Below are positions 8,934 through 15,628 of a stretch of DNA of 16,237 nt, in pieces. Origin of the DNA: Aminidesulfovibrio sp040307135. GTDB lineage: Bacteria > Desulfobacterota > Desulfovibrionia > Desulfovibrionales > Desulfovibrionaceae. Within the stretch, counting starts at the first letter, position 1, and every line of letters starts with the position of its first letter. The stretch spans positions 1-16,237 of the forward strand of contig JAWRKD010000166.1 in the NCBI GenBank assembly GCA_040307135.1, read 5' to 3'. The notes below the pieces were generated by a model that did no database searches, was not told the origin of the DNA, and saw only the letters and a list, made by a program, of their open reading frames with translations. The position numbers and the translations under genes are program-made.

Positions 8934-11675
8934 ATGACCAGGGAACGCTTTCTCGAAAGCATCGCCATCAGCTCCAAGTCCGGGGGCTACACCGTGCCGT
9001 TCCTGGACGGCGCGGCCATTGCGGACACCGAGGAGAACGCCGAGCGCTGGCGCTCCTTTCTCGACGTGCTCTCGGCCAAGACGCGCGTGGGCGAGGACCC
9101 GGAGACCAGGAAGGTCGGCATCCTCTACCGGGCCGGATTCTGGCTCGGGGACCTGGTCCTGGCCGACGACGTGAAGAGCCTCTGGGTCATTCCGGACGTG
9201 CGCGAGGTGCGCGGCAGCCTGGTGGCCCGCAACGCCCGCGTGCGCAACAAGAGCTTCACCCACCGCCTGCTCGTGCGCGGGGACCTGGTCCTGCACCAGG
9301 ACCTGCTGCGCGAGGACCTGTCCAACGTGGAGCGCAGCGGCGACCTGGTCCTGTCCTGGCCGCGCCGGGCCGAGGAACTGCGGGTGGCTCCCCAGCGCCT
9401 GGCGGCCTGGGGCGTGGGCGAGAACACCCGGCTGCGCCTGGCCGAGGGCTCCTTCTACCTGAGCGAGGAGCAGGAGGAGGGCAGCTCGGTCTTTGTCCTG
9501 CGCAACGTGGACTCCGGCCAGCAGTACCTCTGGGAGTTCAACGCCTGGGAGCCCGTGCGCGGCAGCGCCCTGGGCCAGGAGATCCTGAACCAGGTGGGCG
9601 CGCGACTGGAACGCTTCTGCAAGCTCTCGGGCCTGGGCGGGGACTTCATTCTCAAGAACCCCAAGAAGATCGGCCACAACATCCGCAAGGTCCTGCGCTA
9701 CCTGGAGTTCGTCCGGGCGGGCGTGGCCGCGGAGACCCCGGCCCTGGCCGCCGAGGCGGACAAGCTCCTGGGCGAGGTGGCGGACATCCTGCGCGATCTG
9801 GAAAAGAATGTTTACGGCCCCAACCCGGACGCCCCCAACATCCTCATCATGCTCGACGTGCTCTCGGACCGCCTGGCCGGGCGGATCCAGCACTACGACG
9901 CCCTGCCGCGGGAGAAGCGGCCCGAGGCCTTTCTCCAGAACGACCTGGACGCCCTGGCCGCGCTCATGGCCGACGAGGTGGACGTGGACGGGCTCTTCCG
10001 CCATCCCTTGCGGGCCGCCTTGTTCCTGGACCGCAACCTGGTCTCGCGGGAGGGCCGCGGCGCTCTGTGGAAGACCCTGGCGCCCTATGCCGAGGCCTTT
10101 GAGACCGTGGCCCAGGCCATGCAGGGCGGGGAGAGCCTGAAGTTGGAGCACGCCCTGCGCTGGCCCGTGGATACCCTGAACCGGGTCAAGGCCGCCTGCC
10201 CCGAGGCTGTGCGCGAGGAGTGCGAGGCCCTGGAGTTCGAGCTGGCCCGGCTGGGCGAGGTGAGTCCCCGCCAGCTCCTGCGCTCGGTGCTCAAGTCCAT
10301 GCAGGCCGCCGGCTTCGGCGAGGACGGCGAGAAGGACGCGCGGCTTCTGGCCGACCTGGACCGCTTCAAGGGCTCCCTGGACGTGAGCCCGGCCCAGTCC
10401 CCGCAGTTCCTGCTGGAGCTGGTGCTGGCCGATTTCCAGTCCTCCATGGTGGAGGACTTGGCCCTCGTGCGGGCCAGCCTGCACAGCGGCGAGCGCGACG
10501 CGGACCCCGGGGTGCAGGTCATCCTGGCCCGTCTCAAGAACTCCCAGCCCGTGGACTTTCTGCGTTTCCTCCAGCGCCGGGTGAACTGGGAGTATTCCGT
10601 GCTCCGGCGCTTCAACAAGAACGCCGTGACCGTCAAGCGCCCGCGCGAGAACGCCCTGGTGCGCAACGAGGGCGGCGACGTGCGCAACGAGGTCCTGGCC
10701 CGCCTCAACCGCATCTGCCTCCTGGCCGGACTGGGCAAGGGCTTTCTCGAGCAGCAGCCCTCGGCCCTGGGCCGCAACCTGGAGAAGATGCGCGCCTTCG
10801 TGGACCTCTGCGTGCTCAGCGCGGGCTCCCACGGCCAGGACCCCCGCGCGGCCAAGTGCCGGGCGCTGCTGGACGACTTCGCCGGGCGTCTGGAGGCCAT
10901 GGAGAAGGGCGTGCGCCGCAGCGACGAGCCGGCCCTGCGGGCCGTGCTGGCCGCCTTGGGCGAGAACTACATCCAGGCCCTGCGCGCGGCTTTGAGCCTG
11001 GAGCGGCGGCGCGTGAGCGCCCTGGACCTGGTGCACGACATCCAGGCCCTGGAGCAGCTCCAGGAGCCGGACCCGGGCCTGGCCCGCATCCTGGGCGGCA
11101 CGGACCGGGCGGTGCAGTTCTTCAACTCCGTACTCGAGACCCCGGCCGCCAAGCAGGAGCTTTTCGCCCTGGTCCAGCCCATCAACGAGGCCCTGGCCGC
11201 CTTGTTCAAGACCCAGGAGGGCCTGCGCCTGTCCATGGCCGACATGCTCACGCGCTTCGAACGCGCCTCCCAGAACCTGGCCCGCAGCGCCGCGGGGCCG
11301 GCCGCCCTGGAGGCCCTGGAACGGCTGCGCGGGCTGGTGGCCCGGCTGCGCGAGCTGCCGCTGGCCGCGGTCCTGCCCCGGCTGCGGCAGGCTGCGCTCC
11401 GCGAGGGCGGGGAGACGGGAAGCCGCGACGCCGCGCTCCTGGAGCGGCTGGAGAACTTCAAGGGCGGCCTGGACCGCCTGGGCCTGGGCGCGAGCCAGGC
11501 CGTGCGCCTGCTCCTGGTGCACGTGGGTCCCCAGTCCGCGGCCGAGATCCGCTCCATGGCGGGCCGCGGCGAGTTCGAGAACGTCCCGGCCCCCCTGATC
11601 CTGGCCCGGGTCCTGGCCCGGCTGCGCTGGCGCGAGTCCGTTGTCCAGGCCTACAACACCCTGGCCAAACGCTGA
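8934..11675 (+). CDS. Large protein of unknown function with internal duplication, 913 aa
   Basis: I do not recognise a family. No signal peptide or membrane helix is seen, so it is probably cytoplasmic. Residues 1-210 look strand-rich, with the segment GDLVL repeated at 72-76, 116-120 and 136-140, suggesting a stacked beta-repeat. Residues 219-913 look almost wholly helical and consist of two related halves, about 219-565 and 585-912. The matching pairs are NQVGARLERFCKLSGLG with NEVLARLNRICLLAGLG, and LLADLDRFKGSLD with LLERLENFKGGLD. Codon use matches real genes throughout. The ATG at 8934 follows a 69-bp gap and lacks a strong ribosome site; GCAGCGG is the nearest purine run. It stands between two operons and may be transcribed with the upstream one. 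It could be a scaffold or regulatory protein; nothing visible indicates catalysis. Confidence 0.85.
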   Translation: MTRERFLESIAISSKSGGYTVPFLDGAAIADTEENAERWRSFLDVLSAKTRVGEDPETRKVGILYRAGFWLGDLVLADDVKSLWVIPDVREVRGSLVARNARVRNKSFTHRLLVRGDLVLHQDLLREDLSNVERSGDLVLSWPRRAEELRVAPQRLAAWGVGENTRLRLAEGSFYLSEEQEEGSSVFVLRNVDSGQQYLWEFNAWEPVRGSALGQEILNQVGARLERFCKLSGLGGDFILKNPKKIGHNIRKVLRYLEFVRAGVAAETPALAAEADKLLGEVADILRDLEKNVYGPNPDAPNILIMLDVLSDRLAGRIQHYDALPREKRPEAFLQNDLDALAALMADEVDVDGLFRHPLRAALFLDRNLVSREGRGALWKTLAPYAEAFETVAQAMQGGESLKLEHALRWPVDTLNRVKAACPEAVREECEALEFELARLGEVSPRQLLRSVLKSMQAAGFGEDGEKDARLLADLDRFKGSLDVSPAQSPQFLLELVLADFQSSMVEDLALVRASLHSGERDADPGVQVILARLKNSQPVDFLRFLQRRVNWEYSVLRRFNKNAVTVKRPRENALVRNEGGDVRNEVLARLNRICLLAGLGKGFLEQQPSALGRNLEKMRAFVDLCVLSAGSHGQDPRAAKCRALLDDFAGRLEAMEKGVRRSDEPALRAVLAALGENYIQALRAALSLERRRVSALDLVHDIQALEQLQEPDPGLARILGGTDRAVQFFNSVLETPAAKQELFALVQPINEALAALFKTQEGLRLSMADMLTRFERASQNLARSAAGPAALEALERLRGLVARLRELPLAAVLPRLRQAALREGGETGSRDAALLERLENFKGGLDRLGLGASQAVRLLLVHVGPQSAAEIRSMAGRGEFENVPAPLILARVLARLRWRESVVQAYNTLAKR
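9588..10628 (+). repeat. First copy of internal protein duplication
   Basis: Residues 219-565 of the 913-aa protein. It opens with NQVGARLERFCKLSGLG, contains LLADLDRFKGSLD at 471-483, then ILAR near 530 and NWEYSV (551-556). The same landmarks recur in the same order in the second copy. Across the first 42 positions, aligned without gaps, I count 16 identities. It is a protein-level duplication; the DNA copies have diverged. Confidence 0.65.
10686..11669 (+). repeat. Second copy of internal protein duplication
   Basis: Residues 585-912 of the 913-aa protein. It opens with NEVLARLNRICLLAGLG, contains LLERLENFKGGLD at 835-847, then ILAR near 889 and RWRESV (898-903). Offsets from the first copy are 366, 364 and about 347 residues, so the order is conserved with small deletions. 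It ends one residue before the protein does. Confidence 0.65.
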
Positions 11676-11705
11676 GGCGCGGGCTGCGGGCTCTTGCTGG
11701 AACGC

Positions 11706-11731
11706 GGGGAAAGACGTAAGCTTCCATCCCC
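11706..11731 (+). promoter_or_regulatory. Possible leader hairpin hiding a ribosome site
   Basis: GGGGA (11706-11710) is the only Shine-Dalgarno-like run before the binding-protein gene, and it is about 21 nt from the ATG at 11732, too far for normal use. It can pair with TCCCC (11727-11731) directly before the ATG, and AAG with CTT could extend the stem past a CCA bulge. Folding would place the start beside a hairpin, which may either bring the site near or block it. Short stems make this speculative. Confidence 0.25.
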
Positions 11732-12655
11732 ATGAGCCGCGTTCTTGCCCGCACCTTCAGCGTCCTGGCCCTGGTTCTCTGCTGTCTGGCGTCCGCGCCG
11801 GGCCGGGCCGAACCCCTGCGCCTGGGCGTGCTGCCGGTGCTGGACGCCCTGCCCCTGCAGGTGGCCGCGGCCGACGGCCTGTTCAAGGCCCAGGGCCTGG
11901 ACGTGGAACTGGTGCCCTTCCAGAGCGCCCTGGAGCGGGACATGGCCGCCCAGGCCGGGCGCATCGACGGCTATTTCGGGGACCTGGTGGCGGCCTTCCT
12001 GCTCCTGCGCGCGGGCGTGCCCATGCCCGTGGTCCTGGTCTGCTACCGCACCACCCCGGGCCACCCCATGTTCGCCCTGGTCACCTCGCCCCAGCGCGGC
12101 GCGGACACCCTGTCCGGCCTGCGCGGGGCCAGCCTGGGCCTGTCCAACTCCACGATCATCGAGTTCCTCCTGGACCGCATCCAGGAGGAGCGCAGGCTGC
12201 CCCGGAACTACTTCAACCGCGTGGAGGTGAAGAAGTTCCCGCTCCGGCTCCAGATGCTCGCCACGGGGCAGATCGACCTGGCCCTGCTGCCCGAGCCCCT
12301 GGTTTCGCTGAACGTGCTCAAGGGCGGGGCCGTGGTGGCCACGGATGAGAACCTGAACCTGCCGCTCACCGTGCTCTGTCTGCATCAGCGCCTGGCCCCG
12401 AAGCTGCCGGCCTTCCTGGCGGCCTACGCCGGGGCCGTGCAGCGCCTGCGCGCAAATTCCGAGGCTTACCGGCCGCTCATGATCCAGACCTGCGGCCTGC
12501 CCGCGCCGCTGGCCGAGAGCTTCCCCGCGCCGCCGTTCCCCAACCCCAAACCGCCCACCCCGGCCGAAATGGACGCGGTCCAGGACTGGATGCTCGAACG
12601 CGGCCTGCTTCAGCAGCGCCTGCCCTACGGGCGCGCGGTCCTCGCGCGGCCGTGA
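11732..12655 (+). CDS. ABC transporter substrate-binding protein, NitT/TauT (NMT1/SsuA-like)
   Basis: The 307-residue product is a periplasmic binding protein of the nitrate/taurine/NMT1 type. The N-terminus has a Sec signal with a hydrophobic core (9-20) and probable cleavage after GRA at residue 26; the cysteines at 17-18 do not form a good lipobox. The mature start PLRLGVLPVLDALPLQVA and ADGLFKAQGLDVELVPF are typical of the family, as is the DGYFGDLVAAFLLLRAG region of lobe one. The ligand cannot be told from sequence; sulfonates, nitrate, thiamine precursors and others are known in the family. An in-frame TAA at 11717-11719 fixes the ATG at 11732 as the first possible start. Its stop overlaps the ATPase start by 4 bp. 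Confidence 0.9.
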   Translation: MSRVLARTFSVLALVLCCLASAPGRAEPLRLGVLPVLDALPLQVAAADGLFKAQGLDVELVPFQSALERDMAAQAGRIDGYFGDLVAAFLLLRAGVPMPVVLVCYRTTPGHPMFALVTSPQRGADTLSGLRGASLGLSNSTIIEFLLDRIQEERRLPRNYFNRVEVKKFPLRLQMLATGQIDLALLPEPLVSLNVLKGGAVVATDENLNLPLTVLCLHQRLAPKLPAFLAAYAGAVQRLRANSEAYRPLMIQTCGLPAPLAESFPAPPFPNPKPPTPAEMDAVQDWMLERGLLQQRLPYGRAVLARP

Positions 12656-13395
12656 GCCCCATGCTGGAAGCCCAAGGCATCCGCAAGGCCCATCCCGGCG
12701 GCGTCATTCTGGAGCACGTCTCCCTGGCCCTGGACGGGGACGAGACCCTGGCCGTGGTGGGGCCTTCGGGCTGCGGCAAGACCACGCTCCTCTATCTTCT
12801 GTGCGGCCTGTCCCGGCCCGATGCGGGCCGCGTGCTTCTGGACGGCCGCGAAATCGGCGGGCCCAGCCCGGACATCTCCATCATTCTCCAGGACTACGGC
12901 CTGCTGCCCTGGAAGAGCGTGGCCGAGAACGTGGCCCTGGGCCTCAAGTTCCGCGGCGTGGGCCGGGCCGAACGCCTGGCCCGGGCCGAAGAGCAGCTGG
13001 CCGAACTGGGCATGGGAGGCCGCGGCCGCGACTGGCCCGGACGGCTTTCCGGCGGGGAGATGCAGCGGGTGGCCATCGCCCGGGCCTTCGTCACCCGGCC
13101 CCGGCTCCTGCTCATGGACGAGCCGTTCTCCTCCCTGGACGCCCTCACCCGCGAAAAGCTCCAGCTCATCCTCCTGGAGGTCTGGCGCAGGCGGCGGGTG
13201 CCCTTCGTCCTGGTGACCCACAGCCTGGAGGAGGCCGCCTTCCTGGGCCGCCGCATCCTGGTCCTGGCCGGACGGCCCTCCACCGTGGCCGCCAGCTTCG
13301 ACAATCCCGGTTTCGGCCAGGAGCGCTACCGCCAGGCCGACGCCTATTTCGATCTGCTGCGCTCCCTGCGCAAGAGCGCGGAGGAGCTGTGGTGA
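12652..13395 (+). CDS. ABC transporter ATP-binding protein, NitT/TauT family
   Basis: This 247-residue cytoplasmic ATPase energises the importer encoded by its neighbours. All motifs are intact: Walker A GPSGCGKT (37-44), Q-loop ILQDYGLLPW with Q80, signature LSGGEMQ (132-138), Walker B LLLMDEP (152-158) and switch H190 in VLVTHSLEEA. The Q-loop and signature style match SsuB/TauB/NrtD. I chose the GTG at 12652, which overlaps the previous stop as GTGA like two other junctions in this window. An ATG at 12661 gives MLEAQG and is equally possible; neither has a clear ribosome site, so coupling is likely. The stop overlaps the permease start by 4 bp. Confidence 0.93.
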   Translation: MSPMLEAQGIRKAHPGGVILEHVSLALDGDETLAVVGPSGCGKTTLLYLLCGLSRPDAGRVLLDGREIGGPSPDISIILQDYGLLPWKSVAENVALGLKFRGVGRAERLARAEEQLAELGMGGRGRDWPGRLSGGEMQRVAIARAFVTRPRLLLMDEPFSSLDALTREKLQLILLEVWRRRRVPFVLVTHSLEEAAFLGRRILVLAGRPSTVAASFDNPGFGQERYRQADAYFDLLRSLRKSAEELW

Positions 13396-14153
13396 GCGGG
13401 CTCTGGCGCAAGACGGCGCGCTACGGCCTGGTGGCCCTGGTCCTGGGCCTGGTCTGGCAGGTCCTGTCCGCGGGCCTGGGCTCGGCCGTGCTGCCGCCCC
13501 CCTTGGAAGTGGCCGGGGCCTTTGTCCTGGCCCTGGGCGGACCGGAGTTCTGGGGCCATTTCCAGGCCAGCGCCCTGCGCGCCCTGGCGGCTATGTTCCT
13601 GGCCTTCGGCCTGGCCTTTCCCCTGGGCCTGGTCCTGGGCGGCTCGCGCCGCGCCGACGCCCTGTTCGGTCCCTTCGTGCTCCTCACCTATCCCATCCCC
13701 AAGATCGTCTTCCTGCCCGTGTTCCTGGTGCTCCTGGGCCTGGGCGACGGGGCCAAGGTGGCGGTCATCGCCCTGATCTTGGGCTACCAGATCCTGGTCA
13801 CCACCCGGGACGGGGTGCGGGCCGTGCATCCCAGGTATGTGGACTCGGTGCGCTCCCTGGGCGGGGGCAAATGGGACATCCTCTGGGACGTCCATCTGCC
13901 CGCGGCTCTGCCCCACGGTTTCACGGCCCTGCGTCTCGGCACAGGGGTGTCCGTGGCCGTGCTCTTCTTCGTGGAATCCTTTGCCACCCAACAGGGTCTG
14001 GGCTATCTCATCATGGACGCCTGGGGCCGCATGGACTACGTGGGCATGTTCATCGGCATCCTGGGCATGAGCATCCTGGGCGCAGCCCTGTACGAGGCCG
14101 TGGACTGGCTGGAACGCCGGGCCTGCGCCTGGATGCGGGCGCGCAGGAGGTAG
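13392..14153 (+). CDS. ABC transporter permease, NitT/TauT family
   Basis: This 253-residue inner-membrane protein is the channel subunit of the importer. It has about six hydrophobic segments (near 11-29, 62-83, 92-117, 121-136, 183-198 and 217-235). The cytoplasmic EAA-type loop is at 151-174, DSVRSLGGGKWDILWDVHLP, with the conserved G and terminal LP that dock on the ATPase. The PPPLEV segment near the N-terminus is common in SsuC/TauC proteins. The GTG start overlaps the ATPase stop (GTGA). Binding protein, ATPase and permease form a complete single-permease importer. The last codons contain the ribosome site of phoH, so the transport and phoH genes probably share one transcript. Confidence 0.93.
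   Translation: MSGLWRKTARYGLVALVLGLVWQVLSAGLGSAVLPPPLEVAGAFVLALGGPEFWGHFQASALRALAAMFLAFGLAFPLGLVLGGSRRADALFGPFVLLTYPIPKIVFLPVFLVLLGLGDGAKVAVIALILGYQILVTTRDGVRAVHPRYVDSVRSLGGGKWDILWDVHLPAALPHGFTALRLGTGVSVAVLFFVESFATQQGLGYLIMDAWGRMDYVGMFIGILGMSILGAALYEAVDWLERRACAWMRARRR
14145..14150 (+). promoter_or_regulatory. Strong ribosome binding site for phoH inside the permease gene
   Basis: AGGAGG lies in the last codons of the permease, 4 nt before the phoH ATG at 14155. It is a perfect Shine-Dalgarno core and decides the phoH start. PhoH may therefore be made in higher amount than the transporter proteins on the same transcript. Confidence 0.7.
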
Positions 14154-14154
14154 C

Positions 14155-15150
14155 ATGGCCGGACGCAGGAAGGAGCACAGCCGGGTCCTGGAGTTCGACG
14201 ACGCGGCCCTGGCCGGGCAGCTTTTCGGACCCCAGAACGCCAACCTCGGCATGGTGGAGGACAAGGCCCGGGTCTCCATCGAGAGCCGCGGCGGACGCCT
14301 GACCCTCACGGCCGCCAGCGAGGAGCGCCTGGACCTGGCCGAGGCCGTGCTCACGCAGCTCTATGGCCTGCTCCAGAAGGGCCGCCCGGTGCATCCCCAG
14401 GATGTGGACAGCGCCTGCCGCATGCTGGCCCGCGATCCCGCCACGGACCTGGACGCCGTGTTCCGCGACAGCGTCTATACGGCCTCGGCCAAGCGCACCG
14501 TGACGCCCAAGACCCTGACCCAGCGCGACTACCTCACCGCCATCAAGACCAGCGACCTGGTCTTCGCCATCGGCCCGGCGGGCACGGGCAAGACCTATCT
14601 GGCCGTGGCCGCGGCCGTGGCCGCCCTGACCCGGCGCGAGGTCAAGCGCATCGTGCTCACCCGGCCCGCGGTGGAGGCGGGCGAGAAGCTCGGCTTCCTG
14701 CCCGGCGACCTGGCCGAGAAGATCAACCCCTATCTGCGGCCGCTCTACGATGCGCTCCACGACATGCTCGACTTCCGCAAGGTCCAGGAGATGCTGGAGA
14801 CCGGGATCATCGAGGTGGCCCCCCTGGCCTTCATGCGCGGCCGCACGCTCAACGACGCCTTCGTCATCCTGGACGAGGCCCAGAACACCACGCCCGAGCA
14901 GATGAAGATGTTCCTGACGCGCCTGGGCTTCGGCTCGCGGGCCGTGGTCACCGGCGACGTGACCCAGATCGACCTGCCGTCCTCCAGCCGTTCCGGCCTG
15001 GTGCAGGCCGCGCACGTCCTGCGGAACGTGCCGGGCATCGCCTTCATCCGCTTCAACGAGGACGATGTGATCCGCCACCCCCTGGTGGGCCGCATCGTCC
15101 AGGCCTATGACCTGCACGACCAGACGGAGAAGGGCCATGATCGCCATTGA
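14155..15150 (+). CDS. phoH: PhoH family ATPase
   Basis: This 331-residue protein is a PhoH-like ATPase, a family linked to RNA metabolism and ribosome maturation. Residues about 20-105 form the N-terminal RNA-binding-like region of the long PhoH type. The ATPase core at about 117-318 has Walker A GPAGTGKT (140-147), the RPAVEAGEKLGFLPGD segment (170-185) and Walker B VILDEAQNTT (237-246). VTGDVTQIDLP (265-275) and FNEDDVIRHPLV (300-311) complete the typical pattern. The length is normal for the family. The ATG at 14155 starts one base after the permease stop. The 3' end overlaps ybeY by 14 bp, the usual partner in many bacteria. Confidence 0.95.
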   Translation: MAGRRKEHSRVLEFDDAALAGQLFGPQNANLGMVEDKARVSIESRGGRLTLTAASEERLDLAEAVLTQLYGLLQKGRPVHPQDVDSACRMLARDPATDLDAVFRDSVYTASAKRTVTPKTLTQRDYLTAIKTSDLVFAIGPAGTGKTYLAVAAAVAALTRREVKRIVLTRPAVEAGEKLGFLPGDLAEKINPYLRPLYDALHDMLDFRKVQEMLETGIIEVAPLAFMRGRTLNDAFVILDEAQNTTPEQMKMFLTRLGFGSRAVVTGDVTQIDLPSSSRSGLVQAAHVLRNVPGIAFIRFNEDDVIRHPLVGRIVQAYDLHDQTEKGHDRH

Positions 15151-15538
15151 GCGCGGCGTGCTCCTGGCCCCGCCGCTGCCCCTGTCGCGCTTCGAAATCA
15201 CGGCCTTGCTGGAGCGGCTCATGGAGACCCTGGGCCTGTCCGGGGACCTGACCCTGGCCCTGGTGGATGATGCGGCCATGGCCGGCCTGAACCTGCGTTG
15301 CCTGGGTTGTGCCGGTCCCACCAACGTCCTGGCCTTTCCTGCGGAAGAGGATGGAGTCCTGGGCGAGATCGCGCTCGCGCCCGCGGTCTGCCTGCGCGAG
15401 GCCCGGCTCTACGGCCAGGACCCGCGGCTCCACCTGGCCCGGCTCCTGGCCCACGCCCTGCTGCACCTGGCGGGCCTGGACCACGGCCCGGAGATGGAGG
15501 CCCTCACCGAGGCCGCCGCGGAGCAGGCCCTGGCCTGA
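15137..15538 (+). CDS. ybeY: Endoribonuclease YbeY (rRNA maturation factor)
   Basis: YbeY is a zinc metalloenzyme needed for 16S rRNA 3'-end maturation and ribosome quality control. The zinc motif HALLHLAGLDH gives H106, H110 and H116, and PTNVLAFP (61-68) is the other family hallmark. At 133 residues it is shorter than the usual 150-160, lacking mainly the C-terminal tail. In E. coli the segment before PTNVLSFP is YRGKDK with the conserved R59; here it is CLGCAG, so the equivalent position is Leu56, with an arginine two residues earlier. The ATG at 15137 lies inside phoH and has GGAG 7 nt upstream (15126-15129), so it has its own ribosome site as well as coupling. Confidence 0.93.
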   Translation: MIAIERGVLLAPPLPLSRFEITALLERLMETLGLSGDLTLALVDDAAMAGLNLRCLGCAGPTNVLAFPAEEDGVLGEIALAPAVCLREARLYGQDPRLHLARLLAHALLHLAGLDHGPEMEALTEAAAEQALA

Positions 15539-15540
15539 GC

Positions 15541-15553
15541 CCGGGATTCCCGG
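15541..15553 (+). terminator. Compact hairpin just after ybeY
   Basis: CCGGG (15541-15545), loop ATT, CCCGG (15549-15553) starts 3 bp after the ybeY stop and is followed by TCTTTA. The stem is short but all G-C, and the T-rich tail is poor. It may be a weak terminator separating the phoH-ybeY transcript from argF. TACAAT at 15558-15563 just after it could be a -10 element for argF, but no good -35 is seen. Confidence 0.35.
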
Positions 15554-15596
15554 TCTTTACAATCGCGGAACCGTGGGGCAATATGGCGGCTTTCCC

Positions 15597-15614
15597 GGCC
15601 GGGAGCGCCCGGCC
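15597..15614 (+). promoter_or_regulatory. Strong leader hairpin before argF
   Basis: GGCCGGG (15597-15603) and CCCGGCC (15608-15614) form a perfect 7-bp G-C stem with a 4-nt AGCG loop, the strongest short hairpin I found outside coding regions. It ends 3 nt before the AAGGAG ribosome site of argF (15618-15623). It could affect translation or act in attenuation. No T-tract follows, so it is not a standard terminator. Confidence 0.45.
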
Positions 15615-15628
15615 TGCAAGGAGCCGCC

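Noticed and set aside
8874..11522. An 882-codon leftward frame opposite the 913-aa gene
   Set aside because: It is a compositional shadow. The rightward frame has balanced protein composition and an internal protein-level duplication; the leftward product is a G/Q/H/L-biased string.
11676..11731. A TPP riboswitch before the NMT1/THI5-like binding protein
   Set aside because: None of the conserved thi-box segments is present and the gap is only 56 bp.
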